This document shows positions 8,983 to 15,425 of a DNA stretch of 35,813 nt, piece after piece (the first letter of the stretch is position 1; each line of letters opens with the position of its first letter). The DNA is from WJLC01 sp964600865 (GTDB lineage: Archaea; Nanobdellota; Nanobdellia; Pacearchaeales; GW2011-AR1). The stretch covers positions 1 to 35,813 of the forward strand of contig CAZRJP010000005.1 in assembly GCA_964600865.1 (NCBI GenBank). Direction: 5' to 3'. The notes under the pieces were generated by a model, which did not search any database, was not told the origin of the DNA, and saw nothing but the letters and a program-made list of their open reading frames with translations. The translations under genes and the position numbers were made by a program.

Positions 8983-8990
8983 TTTATATA
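8983..8990 (+). promoter_or_regulatory. TATA box of the peptide/E1 cassette
   Basis: TTTATATA, 29 bases before the ATG at 9012, the spacing expected for a leaderless transcript. The same box and spacing are preserved in copy B (11031-11038, ATG at 11060). Confidence 0.65.
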
Positions 8991-9011
8991 GTTAAAAAAG
9001 AAATAAAGTAT

Positions 9012-9161
9012 ATGAAAAAACTTGAAATTAAAGTAAGGAAAGCTATTGAAGAGAATAGACCAAAGGAATCTGATGTTAAAATCTCAGATACTTATGAGGG
9101 TTTTAGAGTTGTAGAAGACATTGCTTACAACGGCCCGACAAGTATAAGATATTGGATGTAA
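9012..9161 (+). CDS. 49-residue candidate precursor peptide
   Basis: Small gene not matched to any family. It starts with MKKLEIKVRKAIEE, a charged, probably helical leader-like half (about residues 1-25), and ends with FRVVEDIAYN then GPTSIRYWM, a less charged tail with Gly, Pro, Thr, Ser, Tyr and Trp. It is the first gene after a TATA box with exact leaderless spacing and lies 13 bases before a TraB-like gene, followed by an RRE-bearing E1-like enzyme. That order is typical of precursor peptides of MccB/PaaA-type RiPP pathways. Support for it being a real unit: in the neighbouring partial duplicate it is removed cleanly while the promoter and downstream start remain. It has no Cys, no double-Gly leader site and no C-terminal Asn as in microcin C, so the modification cannot be predicted. 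A small regulator is an alternative. Confidence 0.65.
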   Translation: MKKLEIKVRKAIEENRPKESDVKISDTYEGFRVVEDIAYNGPTSIRYWM

Positions 9162-9174
9162 TTTTTTTTGAAAA

Positions 9175-9744
9175 ATGGCTGAATTAATTTTTATAGGAGA
9201 TACTCACGGATTTATTGATGATTTTGATAAGCAGAAAGAAATTATTAATGAAACAAATCCAGAATTTGTTTTAGATGAAAGAATGGAGGATATTACTTTA
9301 GATTCAGAGGACAAATTTATCTCTTTTTTAAAGAAAAAACAGGTATCTAATATGACTTCTTTTAAGGAAGTAGAAGATTTAGTAAAATTTTGTAAAAAAA
9401 GAAGAATAAAGTTAATTGGAATTGATTTCAGAAATTTTGGATTTGATAAGAATTTGCAGAATAAGATAAAAAAACAGATTAAATTAAATGAGGAAGAGGA
9501 AACTCTTTTGCAAGAAATATTAAGAAAAAGAGAAAAGAGATATTTGGAAAAAATAAGAGAATATTCTAAAAAAACTGACAATGCAATAGTGATAATTTTA
9601 GGTTCCTGGCATCTTAGAGAGGAGTCATTAATTATGAAAAAATTAGAAAAATATAAGGTTATTTTTCCCTCAGATAAAAAAGGAAATCTCTTAATCAAAC
9701 CTAATTCTAGAGATAAAATAATTTATAGTGAAAAGACAAAATGA
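9175..9744 (+). CDS. TraB/PrgY-Tiki superfamily protein
   Basis: Short (189 residues), soluble-looking member of the TraB/PrgY/GumN/Tiki superfamily, which includes the Tiki metalloproteases and the PrgY pheromone inhibitor. Superfamily marks are in order: GDTHG at 8-12, NPEFVLDER at 28-36 (the usual P-x-V-x-x-E strand), LIGIDFR in the middle (equivalent of the liDR strand), and GSWHLR at 143-148 (the second G-x-x-H). The middle third is a charged helical segment. There is no signal peptide and no membrane tail, unlike archaeal TraB. Its stop overlaps the E1-like start as ATGA, so the two are coupled. In this setting it could process, degrade or confer resistance to the peptide; that role is inference. 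Its first 90 bases are duplicated at 11066-11155 with 88/90 identity. Confidence 0.75.
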   Translation: MAELIFIGDTHGFIDDFDKQKEIINETNPEFVLDERMEDITLDSEDKFISFLKKKQVSNMTSFKEVEDLVKFCKKRRIKLIGIDFRNFGFDKNLQNKIKKQIKLNEEEETLLQEILRKREKRYLEKIREYSKKTDNAIVIILGSWHLREESLIMKKLEKYKVIFPSDKKGNLLIKPNSRDKIIYSEKTK

Positions 9745-10781
9745 CAAAGAAGTTAAAACTTACAGAATCAACTTATATATTAAAAGAAAAAGAGGATATT
9801 TATGATGTTATTTTCACTTCTACTAGAAGAATAAAAAAATTTAAGGTAGATAATCTTGTAAAGGAAGTAATAGATAAGTTAAATTCAGAAGAAGACCATG
9901 ACATAAGATCATTAACGAAAGAATTATCAGGTGATTATAAACCTAAACAGGTTTTTTCATGTATAAATTCATTAGAAAGAGAGGGAGTAATTAAAGAATA
10001 TGGAGATACACAAATTGATGAGAAATATAATAATCAACTTTTATTTATTGATGAATTAACTAATTCGTGGGATGAGACTCTTGAACTTCAAGAGAAGATA
10101 AATCAATCTAAAATAGGTGTTTTTGGTGTTGGAGGTATTGGGACATGGATCGTAAATGGATTATCTCAAATTGGAATTGGAGAAATAAAAATATCAGATC
10201 CAGACACAATTGAAAGAAGTAATCTTAATAGACAATTATTCTTCGATTCTTCAGATGTTGGAGATTATAAGGTAGATGTAATAAAATCAAAAGTGAAGGA
10301 TTCAAAAATAAGGACCTTTAAAAAATTTGTTTCAAAAAAAGAGAATTTAGAGGAAATAGTTTTTGATTTAGATTTTATAGTCAACTGTGCCGATTCACCT
10401 TCAATTGCAGATACAACAAAAATAGTGGATGAATATGCCACAAAATATAATGTGCCTTATTCCGTTGCAGGAGGATATAATCTTCATTTGGGGATGGTAG
10501 GGCCAATAATTGTTCCAGGGAAAACAGCAACTTTTGAAGATTTTCTGGAGTATCAAAAGTCGCAAGATCCCTTTAATGATTTAATAAAAATAAAAGATAT
10601 ATCTAAAACAGGAAATCTTGGGCCTATTGCAGGTGCCGTATCTAATATACAGGTAATGGAAATTTTTAAGTATTTAATTGGGAAAGGAACATTAAATCTA
10701 AATAGATTTGCAGAAATAGATTTCATGAATTTTAATGTTTCTTGGAGAGAATTTGCAAATAAAGGGAAAAGTAAAAATTAA
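9741..10781 (+). CDS. E1/ThiF-like adenylyltransferase with RRE (PqqD-like) N-terminal domain
   Basis: Predicted ATP-dependent enzyme that adenylates a peptide or small protein. Residues 1-90 look like a PqqD-type RiPP recognition element: beta hairpin (STYILKEKEDIYDVIFTSTRR) then a winged-helix stretch. The E1 core shows GVGGIG at 129-134 for nucleotide binding, Asp153, NLNRQ at 161-165 with Arg164, Lys177 in GDYK, and the catalytic-type Asp218 in NCADSP. The C-terminal helix SNIQVMEIFKYL is typical. No CxxC pairs for structural zinc and no obvious transfer Cys in the TACY-like position (the loop reads PGKTATFED), so transfer of a ubiquitin-like protein as thioester is unlikely. Architecture and length (346) match MccB/PaaA/Ocin-ThiF proteins of RiPP clusters better than MoeB or ThiF. 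No ThiS/MoaD or JAB gene is nearby. Confidence 0.8.
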   Translation: MTKKLKLTESTYILKEKEDIYDVIFTSTRRIKKFKVDNLVKEVIDKLNSEEDHDIRSLTKELSGDYKPKQVFSCINSLEREGVIKEYGDTQIDEKYNNQLLFIDELTNSWDETLELQEKINQSKIGVFGVGGIGTWIVNGLSQIGIGEIKISDPDTIERSNLNRQLFFDSSDVGDYKVDVIKSKVKDSKIRTFKKFVSKKENLEEIVFDLDFIVNCADSPSIADTTKIVDEYATKYNVPYSVAGGYNLHLGMVGPIIVPGKTATFEDFLEYQKSQDPFNDLIKIKDISKTGNLGPIAGAVSNIQVMEIFKYLIGKGTLNLNRFAEIDFMNFNVSWREFANKGKSKN

Positions 10782-10785
10782 AAAA

Positions 10786-10959
10786 ATGACAAGAAAATTA
10801 AATATTGAGGATATTATTCTATTCTTCATATTTTGGATTGTAACTTCCATAATATGGGCAATTTGGTTAAATGGAATTTTGGTTCCTATAACCGGGTTCG
10901 GATCTGCAGTTATTTTTATGATTATGTCAGATTTGTTAAATTTTATTGATAAGAAATAA
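10786..10959 (+). CDS. two-helix membrane peptide (57 residues)
   Basis: Unrecognised small membrane protein starting 4 bases after the E1-like stop, hence in the same transcript. It has two hydrophobic helices (about residues 9-29 and 32-54) with Lys-rich ends. ATG 10786 is chosen because the longer frame opening at 10735 would run through the end of the E1 gene. In a peptide cassette it could be an immunity, export or pore component; nothing in the sequence decides between these. Copy B of the duplication begins only 6 bases after its stop. Confidence 0.6.
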   Translation: MTRKLNIEDIILFFIFWIVTSIIWAIWLNGILVPITGFGSAVIFMIMSDLLNFIDKK

Positions 10960-10965
10960 TCTTTT

Positions 10966-11155
10966 TCTTGAAACATTACGTTTGAAATAATTAATTCTTT
11001 AGATATTTTAATATTTATTTGAAAGAGTAATTTATATAGTTAAAAAAGAAATAAAGTATATGAAAATGGCTGAATTAATTTTTATAGGAGATACTCATGG
11101 ATTTATTAATGATTTTGATAAGCAGAAAGAAATTATTAATGAAACAAATCCAGAA
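10966..11155 (+). repeat. copy B: decayed partial duplicate of the cassette start
   Basis: Blocks match the aCPSF1 end plus flank (10966-11008 to 8886-8928, identical), the promoter and first ATG (11025-11066 to 8977-9018, identical) and the TraB-like 5' end (11066-11155 to 9175-9264, 2 mismatches). The tandem operator repeat and the whole peptide gene are missing. Offset between copies is about 2080 bp, i.e. one cassette length. Confidence 0.95.
11031..11038 (+). promoter_or_regulatory. duplicated TATA box in copy B
   Basis: TTTATATA, 29 bases before ATG 11060, identical in sequence and spacing to 8983-8990. The promoter could still fire into the truncated frame. Confidence 0.55.
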
Positions 11156-11170
11156 GATGCCCTAAGATAA
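11060..11170 (+). pseudogene. truncated TraB-like gene fragment fused to peptide start codon
   Basis: A 36-codon frame that begins at the former peptide ATG, reads MKMAELIFIGDTHGF, follows the TraB-like N-terminus to Asn-Pro-Glu, then diverges and stops after Asp-Ala-Leu-Arg. It keeps the first G-x-x-H motif only. Compared with the intact gene it has one synonymous change and one Asp-to-Asn change. Most likely a remnant, though its promoter is intact and a short peptide could be made. Confidence 0.85.
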
Positions 11171-11184
11171 AGGAATTTTATTTA

Positions 11185-11305
11185 TCAGCTTTTTGGCTGA
11201 AACCAGAAAGGTTTTAAGTTCAGATATCTTTTTCATTTTGCCACCTCGTTTTTTAGTTAAAATAAGGTGGCTTTCTTATTTTATAATGGTTTCACCAAAG
11301 CCATT
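11185..11305 (+). other. hairpin-rich intergenic stretch
   Basis: Between the truncated copy and the kinase gene lie three inverted repeats: TCAGC/GCTGA (11185-11200), GCCACCT/AGGTGGC (11240-11246 and 11265-11271, followed by a T-rich run), and an 8-bp stem AATGGTTT/AAGCCATT with loop CACCA (11285-11305). It may be terminators of the cassette or a small structured RNA. It matches no RNA family I recognise. Confidence 0.4.
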
Positions 11306-11315
11306 TTTAGAAAGA

Positions 11316-11323
11316 TTTATATA
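11316..11323 (+). promoter_or_regulatory. TATA box for kinase-like gene
   Basis: TTTATATA, 29 bases before ATG 11345. This fixes the start of the downstream gene as a leaderless one. Confidence 0.6.
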
Positions 11324-11344
11324 TTAATTATCTTTTGTCATTTT

Positions 11345-12076
11345 ATGGTGAAAACAATAAATGAAAAGGCAGTAATAATAGGATTTGATGGACTTCATAG
11401 ATCAGGGAAAGTTACTCAAATAAAGTTACTTCAAAATTATTTGAACAAAAGAAATAACCCAAACATAGTTATTAGGGGAGATGGTATGAGGCCAGGAGAT
11501 GGTTCTAAATTTTACGATGTTCCTTCAAAATGGTGGAGAAAAAATTTCGATTATTTCTTACAAAAACCTAAATCCCTGGAAGAGAACATATATAAGTTAA
11601 ATCTTAAATATCAAAGACTTAATAGAGAAGCAAAACTTGTTAGAGATTCTATTTTACCCAAAAAAGTATCAAAAAGTAAGTCAAAACTTGGCACAATAAT
11701 TATGGACAGAACATTTGTATCTAGATATTTTACTATGAAACAATACGTCCCAGATATTTCTTTAAAATCTGCATTGGATGTCAAAAATCCAAAAAATGAT
11801 AAGAAGGTAGAGATTATTATTCCTGATAAAACATTTATTTTAGAAGGAAGCAAAAAATTATTATTGCAAAGATTAGAAGATTCTGAAAAAAACAAGGCAA
11901 AATTAAAGTTTAAGAAAAAAATACTTCATGATCATTACGACTTATTTAATTCTGTAGTTAAGGAGATGAAAAAAAGAGAAGATATTATCTGTCTAGATGC
12001 TTCACTATCTCCAGAAGAGATTCATAAAAAAGTGTTAAGAGAATATTCTAAATTGGAAAAAAGAATAATTAATTAA
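11345..12076 (+). CDS. thymidylate-kinase-like nucleotide kinase, atypical P-loop
   Basis: P-loop protein of the thymidylate/deoxynucleoside kinase fold (243 residues). Seen: IIGFDGLHRSGKVTQ at about residues 11-25, aligning with the EGIDGAGKTTQ P-loop of thymidylate kinase, and IIMDRTFVSRYF, the DR-x-x-x-S motif that binds substrate. The residue after the P-loop Lys is Val instead of the Mg-coordinating Ser/Thr, with Thr one position later. A long Lys-rich lid-like region follows. ATG 11345 is preferred over a frame opening at 11267 because of the TATA spacing. It is convergent with the next gene, 10 bases apart. It may be a nucleotide kinase with altered activity or a non-canonical kinase. 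Confidence 0.65.
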   Translation: MVKTINEKAVIIGFDGLHRSGKVTQIKLLQNYLNKRNNPNIVIRGDGMRPGDGSKFYDVPSKWWRKNFDYFLQKPKSLEENIYKLNLKYQRLNREAKLVRDSILPKKVSKSKSKLGTIIMDRTFVSRYFTMKQYVPDISLKSALDVKNPKNDKKVEIIIPDKTFILEGSKKLLLQRLEDSEKNKAKLKFKKKILHDHYDLFNSVVKEMKKREDIICLDASLSPEEIHKKVLREYSKLEKRIIN

Positions 12077-12086
12077 TTTTCTTTAT

Positions 12087-13268
12087 TCATTTTATTTCTT
12101 TTAGGTTTATTTTTATTTGATTGACTATCCTTTCAGGACAATATGATTTATTAAACCTTATTATCCCCTCTTTTTCTAATTCTTTCAAATATCTACTTAC
12201 ATTAGGAACTTTTATGCTTAGTTCTTCTGCTATCCTTACAATTGAATTTTTCCCATCGCATAATTTTATTATTTCAAGGATATTTTGGCTTCTTAATGAA
12301 CCGGATAAGTCTTTTATTTCTTTTTGAGATTTAACTGTTTTTATTTTTGAAAGGGAATCTTTATGACCCAGCTTCTTTTTAATTTTTTTAAAGTATTTAA
12401 CAAAATCTCTTGCAATACTTGTTTTATTTTTCTTTAATTTAATATCTTTTATGACCTTATTAAATATAGAATTGTAAAGATAAGCTATTTTTTCCTTACT
12501 TAATTTATCTTGAACTAAAATATCATATATTTCATCATATTTCATATTAATAGAGGGGATTAAACCTTCCTTATTTTTTAATCTTATTTTTTTAGAATAT
12601 AGAAAAACAGGTTTTTCCCTTTTTATTATTTTTTCATCTCTCATACCTTTTTTTAAATGTTCAAATAACATTTTTCTTCTTTCACTTAAATAAAAAAAGT
12701 CTGCAGATCTTTTTGTTTCTTCAGGATAAATTAGGTGATAAAAATTTGCTAAAAATAAGTCACCAGTAAGTGTTGTAGCATGATTCAATGTCCATCTGCC
12801 TTTAATTCTATCTTTTATGATAAGTTTGGAAGCTAGTTGATTATATTTGATTAACATTCCTTTTTCAATGAATTTTTTCCAAGCATCAGAAAACTTAACT
12901 ATATGCATGCTTTTCTCTTTAACTCCTAATGAAATTAATAGTCTCCTATAATTCTCTATTTTTTTATTTATTAATTCTTCAGAAGAAATATCATTTGTAA
13001 TTTCTTGTTTAAAAATTGGATTAAAGTACATAAAAGGGTCTAGAATTACAATGAAGAGTTTTGCACCTAAATCTGAAAATTCTTTTAATTTTATTGAAAA
13101 ATTTATTAATTCATAATTTAGATTAATTGGAGTTACAGATAAGTAGATTGTAGGAGGGTCTTTTTCTTTTTTAGGACAATTTAATCTTTCTTTAAAATAA
13201 CATAAATCTTTTTCATTTAAGTCTTCTATTCCTTCTAATAATTTTTTTACTTGTTTGTTGGTTATCAT
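12087..13268 (-). CDS. degenerate TyrRS-like Rossmann protein fused to a winged-helix domain
   Basis: No named family recognised for certain. Residues 1-300 follow the order of an archaeal tyrosyl/tryptophanyl-tRNA synthetase catalytic core: TIYLSVTPINLNYELIN in place of the GFEPSG-x-HIGH strand-turn-helix, then LKEFSDLGAKLFIVILDPFMYF like LQxAGAxVxILIADLHAY, then KIENYRRLLISLGV like the NxxxxxALGL segment, and SERRKMLFEHL like the MDQRKIHMLARE helix. HIGH and KMSKS are not recognisable, so aminoacylation is unlikely. Residues about 330-390 are a clear winged helix (ILEIIKLCDGKNSIVRIAEELSI, recognition helix VPNVSRYLKELEKEGII). It reads as a ligand-sensing transcription regulator built from a synthetase-like domain. 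It is divergent from the gene at 13378 with a shared 109-base control region. Confidence 0.5.
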   Translation of the reverse strand: MITNKQVKKLLEGIEDLNEKDLCYFKERLNCPKKEKDPPTIYLSVTPINLNYELINFSIKLKEFSDLGAKLFIVILDPFMYFNPIFKQEITNDISSEELINKKIENYRRLLISLGVKEKSMHIVKFSDAWKKFIEKGMLIKYNQLASKLIIKDRIKGRWTLNHATTLTGDLFLANFYHLIYPEETKRSADFFYLSERRKMLFEHLKKGMRDEKIIKREKPVFLYSKKIRLKNKEGLIPSINMKYDEIYDILVQDKLSKEKIAYLYNSIFNKVIKDIKLKKNKTSIARDFVKYFKKIKKKLGHKDSLSKIKTVKSQKEIKDLSGSLRSQNILEIIKLCDGKNSIVRIAEELSIKVPNVSRYLKELEKEGIIRFNKSYCPERIVNQIKINLKEIK

Positions 13269-13328
13269 TTTTTTATAATCATATTTTGAAATTTATTTAT
13301 TGTTTATGTTTTTTTGATAACGAAATTG

Positions 13329-13338
13329 TTTATATATA
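13329..13338 (+). promoter_or_regulatory. TATA box for the 13378 gene
   Basis: TTTATATATA in the divergent intergenic region, predicting transcription start near 13358 and a leader of about 20 bases. The same region must hold the promoter of the minus-strand regulator starting at 13268. Confidence 0.4.
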
Positions 13339-13377
13339 TCATTATCTTATAACTTATAGTATATAAACGTTTTGAAA

Positions 13378-13974
13378 ATGTCAAAATCAATATTAAAAAA
13401 AGCAGCAGAAAAAACTCTTTGTGATGTTTTAGGATTTGATGAAGGGAGAATTTATTATTTGCTATTAACTAAAAATAATAAAAGAATAAAGGAACAATTT
13501 AGTTATAGTAAAAGATATAGATTATTAAAATCATTATTTGTATCTGGAGCCATAGGAAAAATAAAGAAACAAGAAAATAGTTCCTTTAAGTATAAGCTTC
13601 TTCCACCAAGTTTTCTCCATTATAGTGATAAAAATAAAGAAATTATTGAATATCTTGAGGGATTATATTTTAAGAATTATCAAAATTTCATTCAAACAGA
13701 TTTTTCACAGATTATTGTAAAAGATGATAAAGGATTGGTTTTATTCTTGTTAAAGTATGTTATGAAAAAGAGTGCAGAAATTTTCGGGAATAATTTCAAT
13801 CTTTCTTGTTTAGGAAAAAATAAAACTAAGGTGCAATTCAATAAAACAAAACAATCAAGAAGAAGAGGGATAATAGATAAAAGGTTTAAATTTGAATTTT
13901 CTGCAATTAAAGGAAAAAATTCTGATGATTACATAGGATATATATCAAACAATGAATTTAATGATTCTAATTAA
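13378..13974 (+). CDS. hypothetical protein, possible winged-helix N-terminus
   Basis: Unrecognised 198-residue basic protein. Residues 10-75 (LGFDEGRIYYLLLTKNNKRI then SKRYRLLKSLFVSGAIGKIKKQEN) have the helix/strand pattern of a winged helix, with KYKLLPP closing the wing; the rest is charged and mixed. ATG 13378 is taken rather than the in-frame TTG six bases earlier. Divergent placement beside the synthetase-like regulator suggests it could be the target or partner of that regulator (inference). It is followed after 36 bases by the presenilin homologue. Confidence 0.6.
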   Translation: MSKSILKKAAEKTLCDVLGFDEGRIYYLLLTKNNKRIKEQFSYSKRYRLLKSLFVSGAIGKIKKQENSSFKYKLLPPSFLHYSDKNKEIIEYLEGLYFKNYQNFIQTDFSQIIVKDDKGLVLFLLKYVMKKSAEIFGNNFNLSCLGKNKTKVQFNKTKQSRRRGIIDKRFKFEFSAIKGKNSDDYIGYISNNEFNDSN

Positions 13975-14010
13975 TTTTATAAACTAAATTATCCTTTCTT
14001 TAAAAAGAGA

Positions 14011-15003
14011 ATGAAACATACATTTAAGATAACCACTATTTTATTAGCAATGTTTTTAGTTACACAGATAATTGGAGTAGTTGTTGTTTCTTCAGAGCCA
14101 TTAAAAGTTCAAACAGAAATAAATGGGACTGTTCAACAAGTAACAAATCCTTATCTAAGTTGGATGGATGTTCCTGAACCAGAAACACAACAAGATTTTA
14201 CATTTGCATTTGGCCAATTAATAATGGCTTTTTTTATTGCAATATCTTTACTAATATTTTTAATGAAGTTTAAAATTGAGATCTTCCTTAGGCTATGGTT
14301 TTTTGCAGTTGTAACAATTGCATTATTTTTATCTATTGTATCTTTTGAAAAAATTATCCCTGTAATGATAGAACTCAAAACCGCGATGTTTATTGCACTT
14401 GCAATATCTTTGTCTTTAGCATATTTAAAAATATTCAAAAGAGATATTTTTATTCATAATATGACTGAATTATTAATATACCCAGGAATTGCAGCTATTT
14501 TTGTTCCTATACTAAACTTTTATACTATTATTATATTATTGATATTAATTTCTATTTATGACATATGGGCTGTGTGGCACTCTGGTGTAATGCAAAAAAT
14601 GGCAAAATATCAAATAGATAAAGTAAAGGTATTCTCAGGATTTTTTGTTCCATATATGTCTGACAAAGTAAAAACTAAAATTCAAAAAATTAAGAAATCT
14701 AAGAAAAAGAATAAAAAAGTAAAAGTAAATGTAGCTGTTCTTGGTGGAGGAGACATAATATTTCCAATAATAACAGCAGGAATCATGTATGGATTTTTTA
14801 GTAAAACACCTATTTTAGCAGCATCTTTAGTAATATTAGGGGCAACAAGTGGATTAGCATATTTGTTTTTCTTTGCAAAAAAGAGAAAATTCTATCCTGC
14901 TATGCCTTTTATAACAACAGGAATTTTAATTGGAATATTTTTAACATGGATAATTTATACTAAGATATTAGGATTCACATTAAATATATGGCCTTTTATT
15001 TAG
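14011..15003 (+). CDS. presenilin/signal-peptide-peptidase-type intramembrane aspartyl protease (A22)
   Basis: Polytopic membrane protease homologous to archaeal presenilin homologues (PSH). The catalytic pair is Tyr183-Asp184 (YDIWAVWHSG) and Gly-Gly-Gly-Asp248 (LGGGDIIFP), the canonical YD and GxGD motifs; the third signature is PAMP at 296-299 in place of PAL. About nine hydrophobic segments fit the fold, with a Lys-rich cytosolic loop (about residues 225-242) between the two catalytic helices as in PSH. The N-terminal helix is followed by an extracellular loop (residues 30-60). Known family function is cleavage of transmembrane helices; the natural archaeal substrates are not evident here. 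Its stop overlaps the convergent gene at 15000 by four bases. Confidence 0.9.
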   Translation: MKHTFKITTILLAMFLVTQIIGVVVVSSEPLKVQTEINGTVQQVTNPYLSWMDVPEPETQQDFTFAFGQLIMAFFIAISLLIFLMKFKIEIFLRLWFFAVVTIALFLSIVSFEKIIPVMIELKTAMFIALAISLSLAYLKIFKRDIFIHNMTELLIYPGIAAIFVPILNFYTIIILLILISIYDIWAVWHSGVMQKMAKYQIDKVKVFSGFFVPYMSDKVKTKIQKIKKSKKKNKKVKVNVAVLGGGDIIFPIITAGIMYGFFSKTPILAASLVILGATSGLAYLFFFAKKRKFYPAMPFITTGILIGIFLTWIIYTKILGFTLNIWPFI

Positions 15004-15329
15004 GATTTAGAATCTGCATGAATACTTTTTAGATTATATTCACAACGATTTTCCAAACTTTCTTTTGTTGTAGGTTCAATATTAGATCCAGGAAGATATA
15101 TCAATGAGTCTCCTTTCTTTAGAGTATAAACTGGTTCGTTTTTAGTATATTTTACTCCACTAAAGGGGTTTAAAACACCATAATCATTGTCAATGATTTT
15201 AATCAATTTACCACTAAAACTTTTATTTGGAGAGTTTGAAGGAAAAATAACTATCCATTTATTCAAATAATCTTTCCATAACTTTTTTCTTTTAGGTAAT
15301 CCAAATTTATTTCCCATAATTATGAACAT
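15000..15329 (-). CDS. small beta-rich (Sm/SH3-like) hypothetical protein
   Basis: Unrecognised 109-residue protein. After a basic N-terminus (PKRKKLWKDYLNKW) it shows a short barrel-like strand pattern: WIVIFP, SGKLIKIIDNDYGVLNPF, then YTLKKGDSLIYLPGSNIEP, reminiscent of an Sm/LSM or KOW-type small barrel. This suggests nucleic-acid binding but is not proof. A second in-frame ATG four codons in (MGNKFG) is an equally good start. It is convergent and overlapping (4 bases) with the presenilin gene, and divergent from trmB. Confidence 0.6.
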   Translation of the reverse strand: MFIIMGNKFGLPKRKKLWKDYLNKWIVIFPSNSPNKSFSGKLIKIIDNDYGVLNPFSGVKYTKNEPVYTLKKGDSLIYLPGSNIEPTTKESLENRCEYNLKSIHADSKS

Positions 15330-15369
15330 TTTTTAACATATTTAAATCTTTTTATTGTATTCACTAAGG

Positions 15370-15397
15370 AAAGGTAACAAATAGGAACCTTTATAAA
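15370..15397 (+). promoter_or_regulatory. trmB promoter with overlapping inverted repeat
   Basis: AAAGGT and ACCTTT (15370-15375 and 15387-15392) form an inverted repeat with an 11-base spacer that runs into the TATA box at 15390-15397. A site covering BRE/TATA suits autorepression by TrmB. Short arms make this tentative. Confidence 0.35.
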
Positions 15398-15425
15398 AGA
15401 AAAAGACTTATTTTTTAAGAAGAAA

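Larger units (their letters stand above)
8886..9018 (+). repeat. copy A of a partly duplicated segment
   Basis: Contains the end of aCPSF1, an intergenic region and the promoter of the peptide cassette. Positions 8886-8928 are identical (43 bp) to 10966-11008, and 8977-9018 are identical (42 bp) to 11025-11066. Between these blocks copy A carries extra sequence including the tandem repeat at 8949-8979, which copy B lacks. The homology resumes at the TraB-like gene (9175-9264). Confidence 0.95.

Noticed and set aside
9741..10781. E1-like gene as part of a ubiquitin-like, Bil or CBASS defence system.
   Set aside because: No E2, JAB peptidase, ubiquitin-like or cyclase gene is near. The enzyme lacks the zinc Cys pairs and an obvious transfer Cys, and has an RRE-like domain instead.
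10735..10959. Longer 74-residue version of the small membrane protein.
   Set aside because: It would overlap the end of the E1 gene by 47 bases; ATG 10786 follows the stop by 4 bases and begins a natural membrane protein.
11267..11344. Upstream start for the kinase-like gene.
   Set aside because: It would run through the hairpins and TATA box; ATG 11345 fits leaderless spacing.
13372..13390. Residues MKMSKS at the start of the 13378 gene resemble the KMSKS signature of class I synthetases.
   Set aside because: It depends on a TTG start, sits at the N-terminus with no catalytic domain around it, and KMSKS belongs in the C-terminal part of the fold. Chance.
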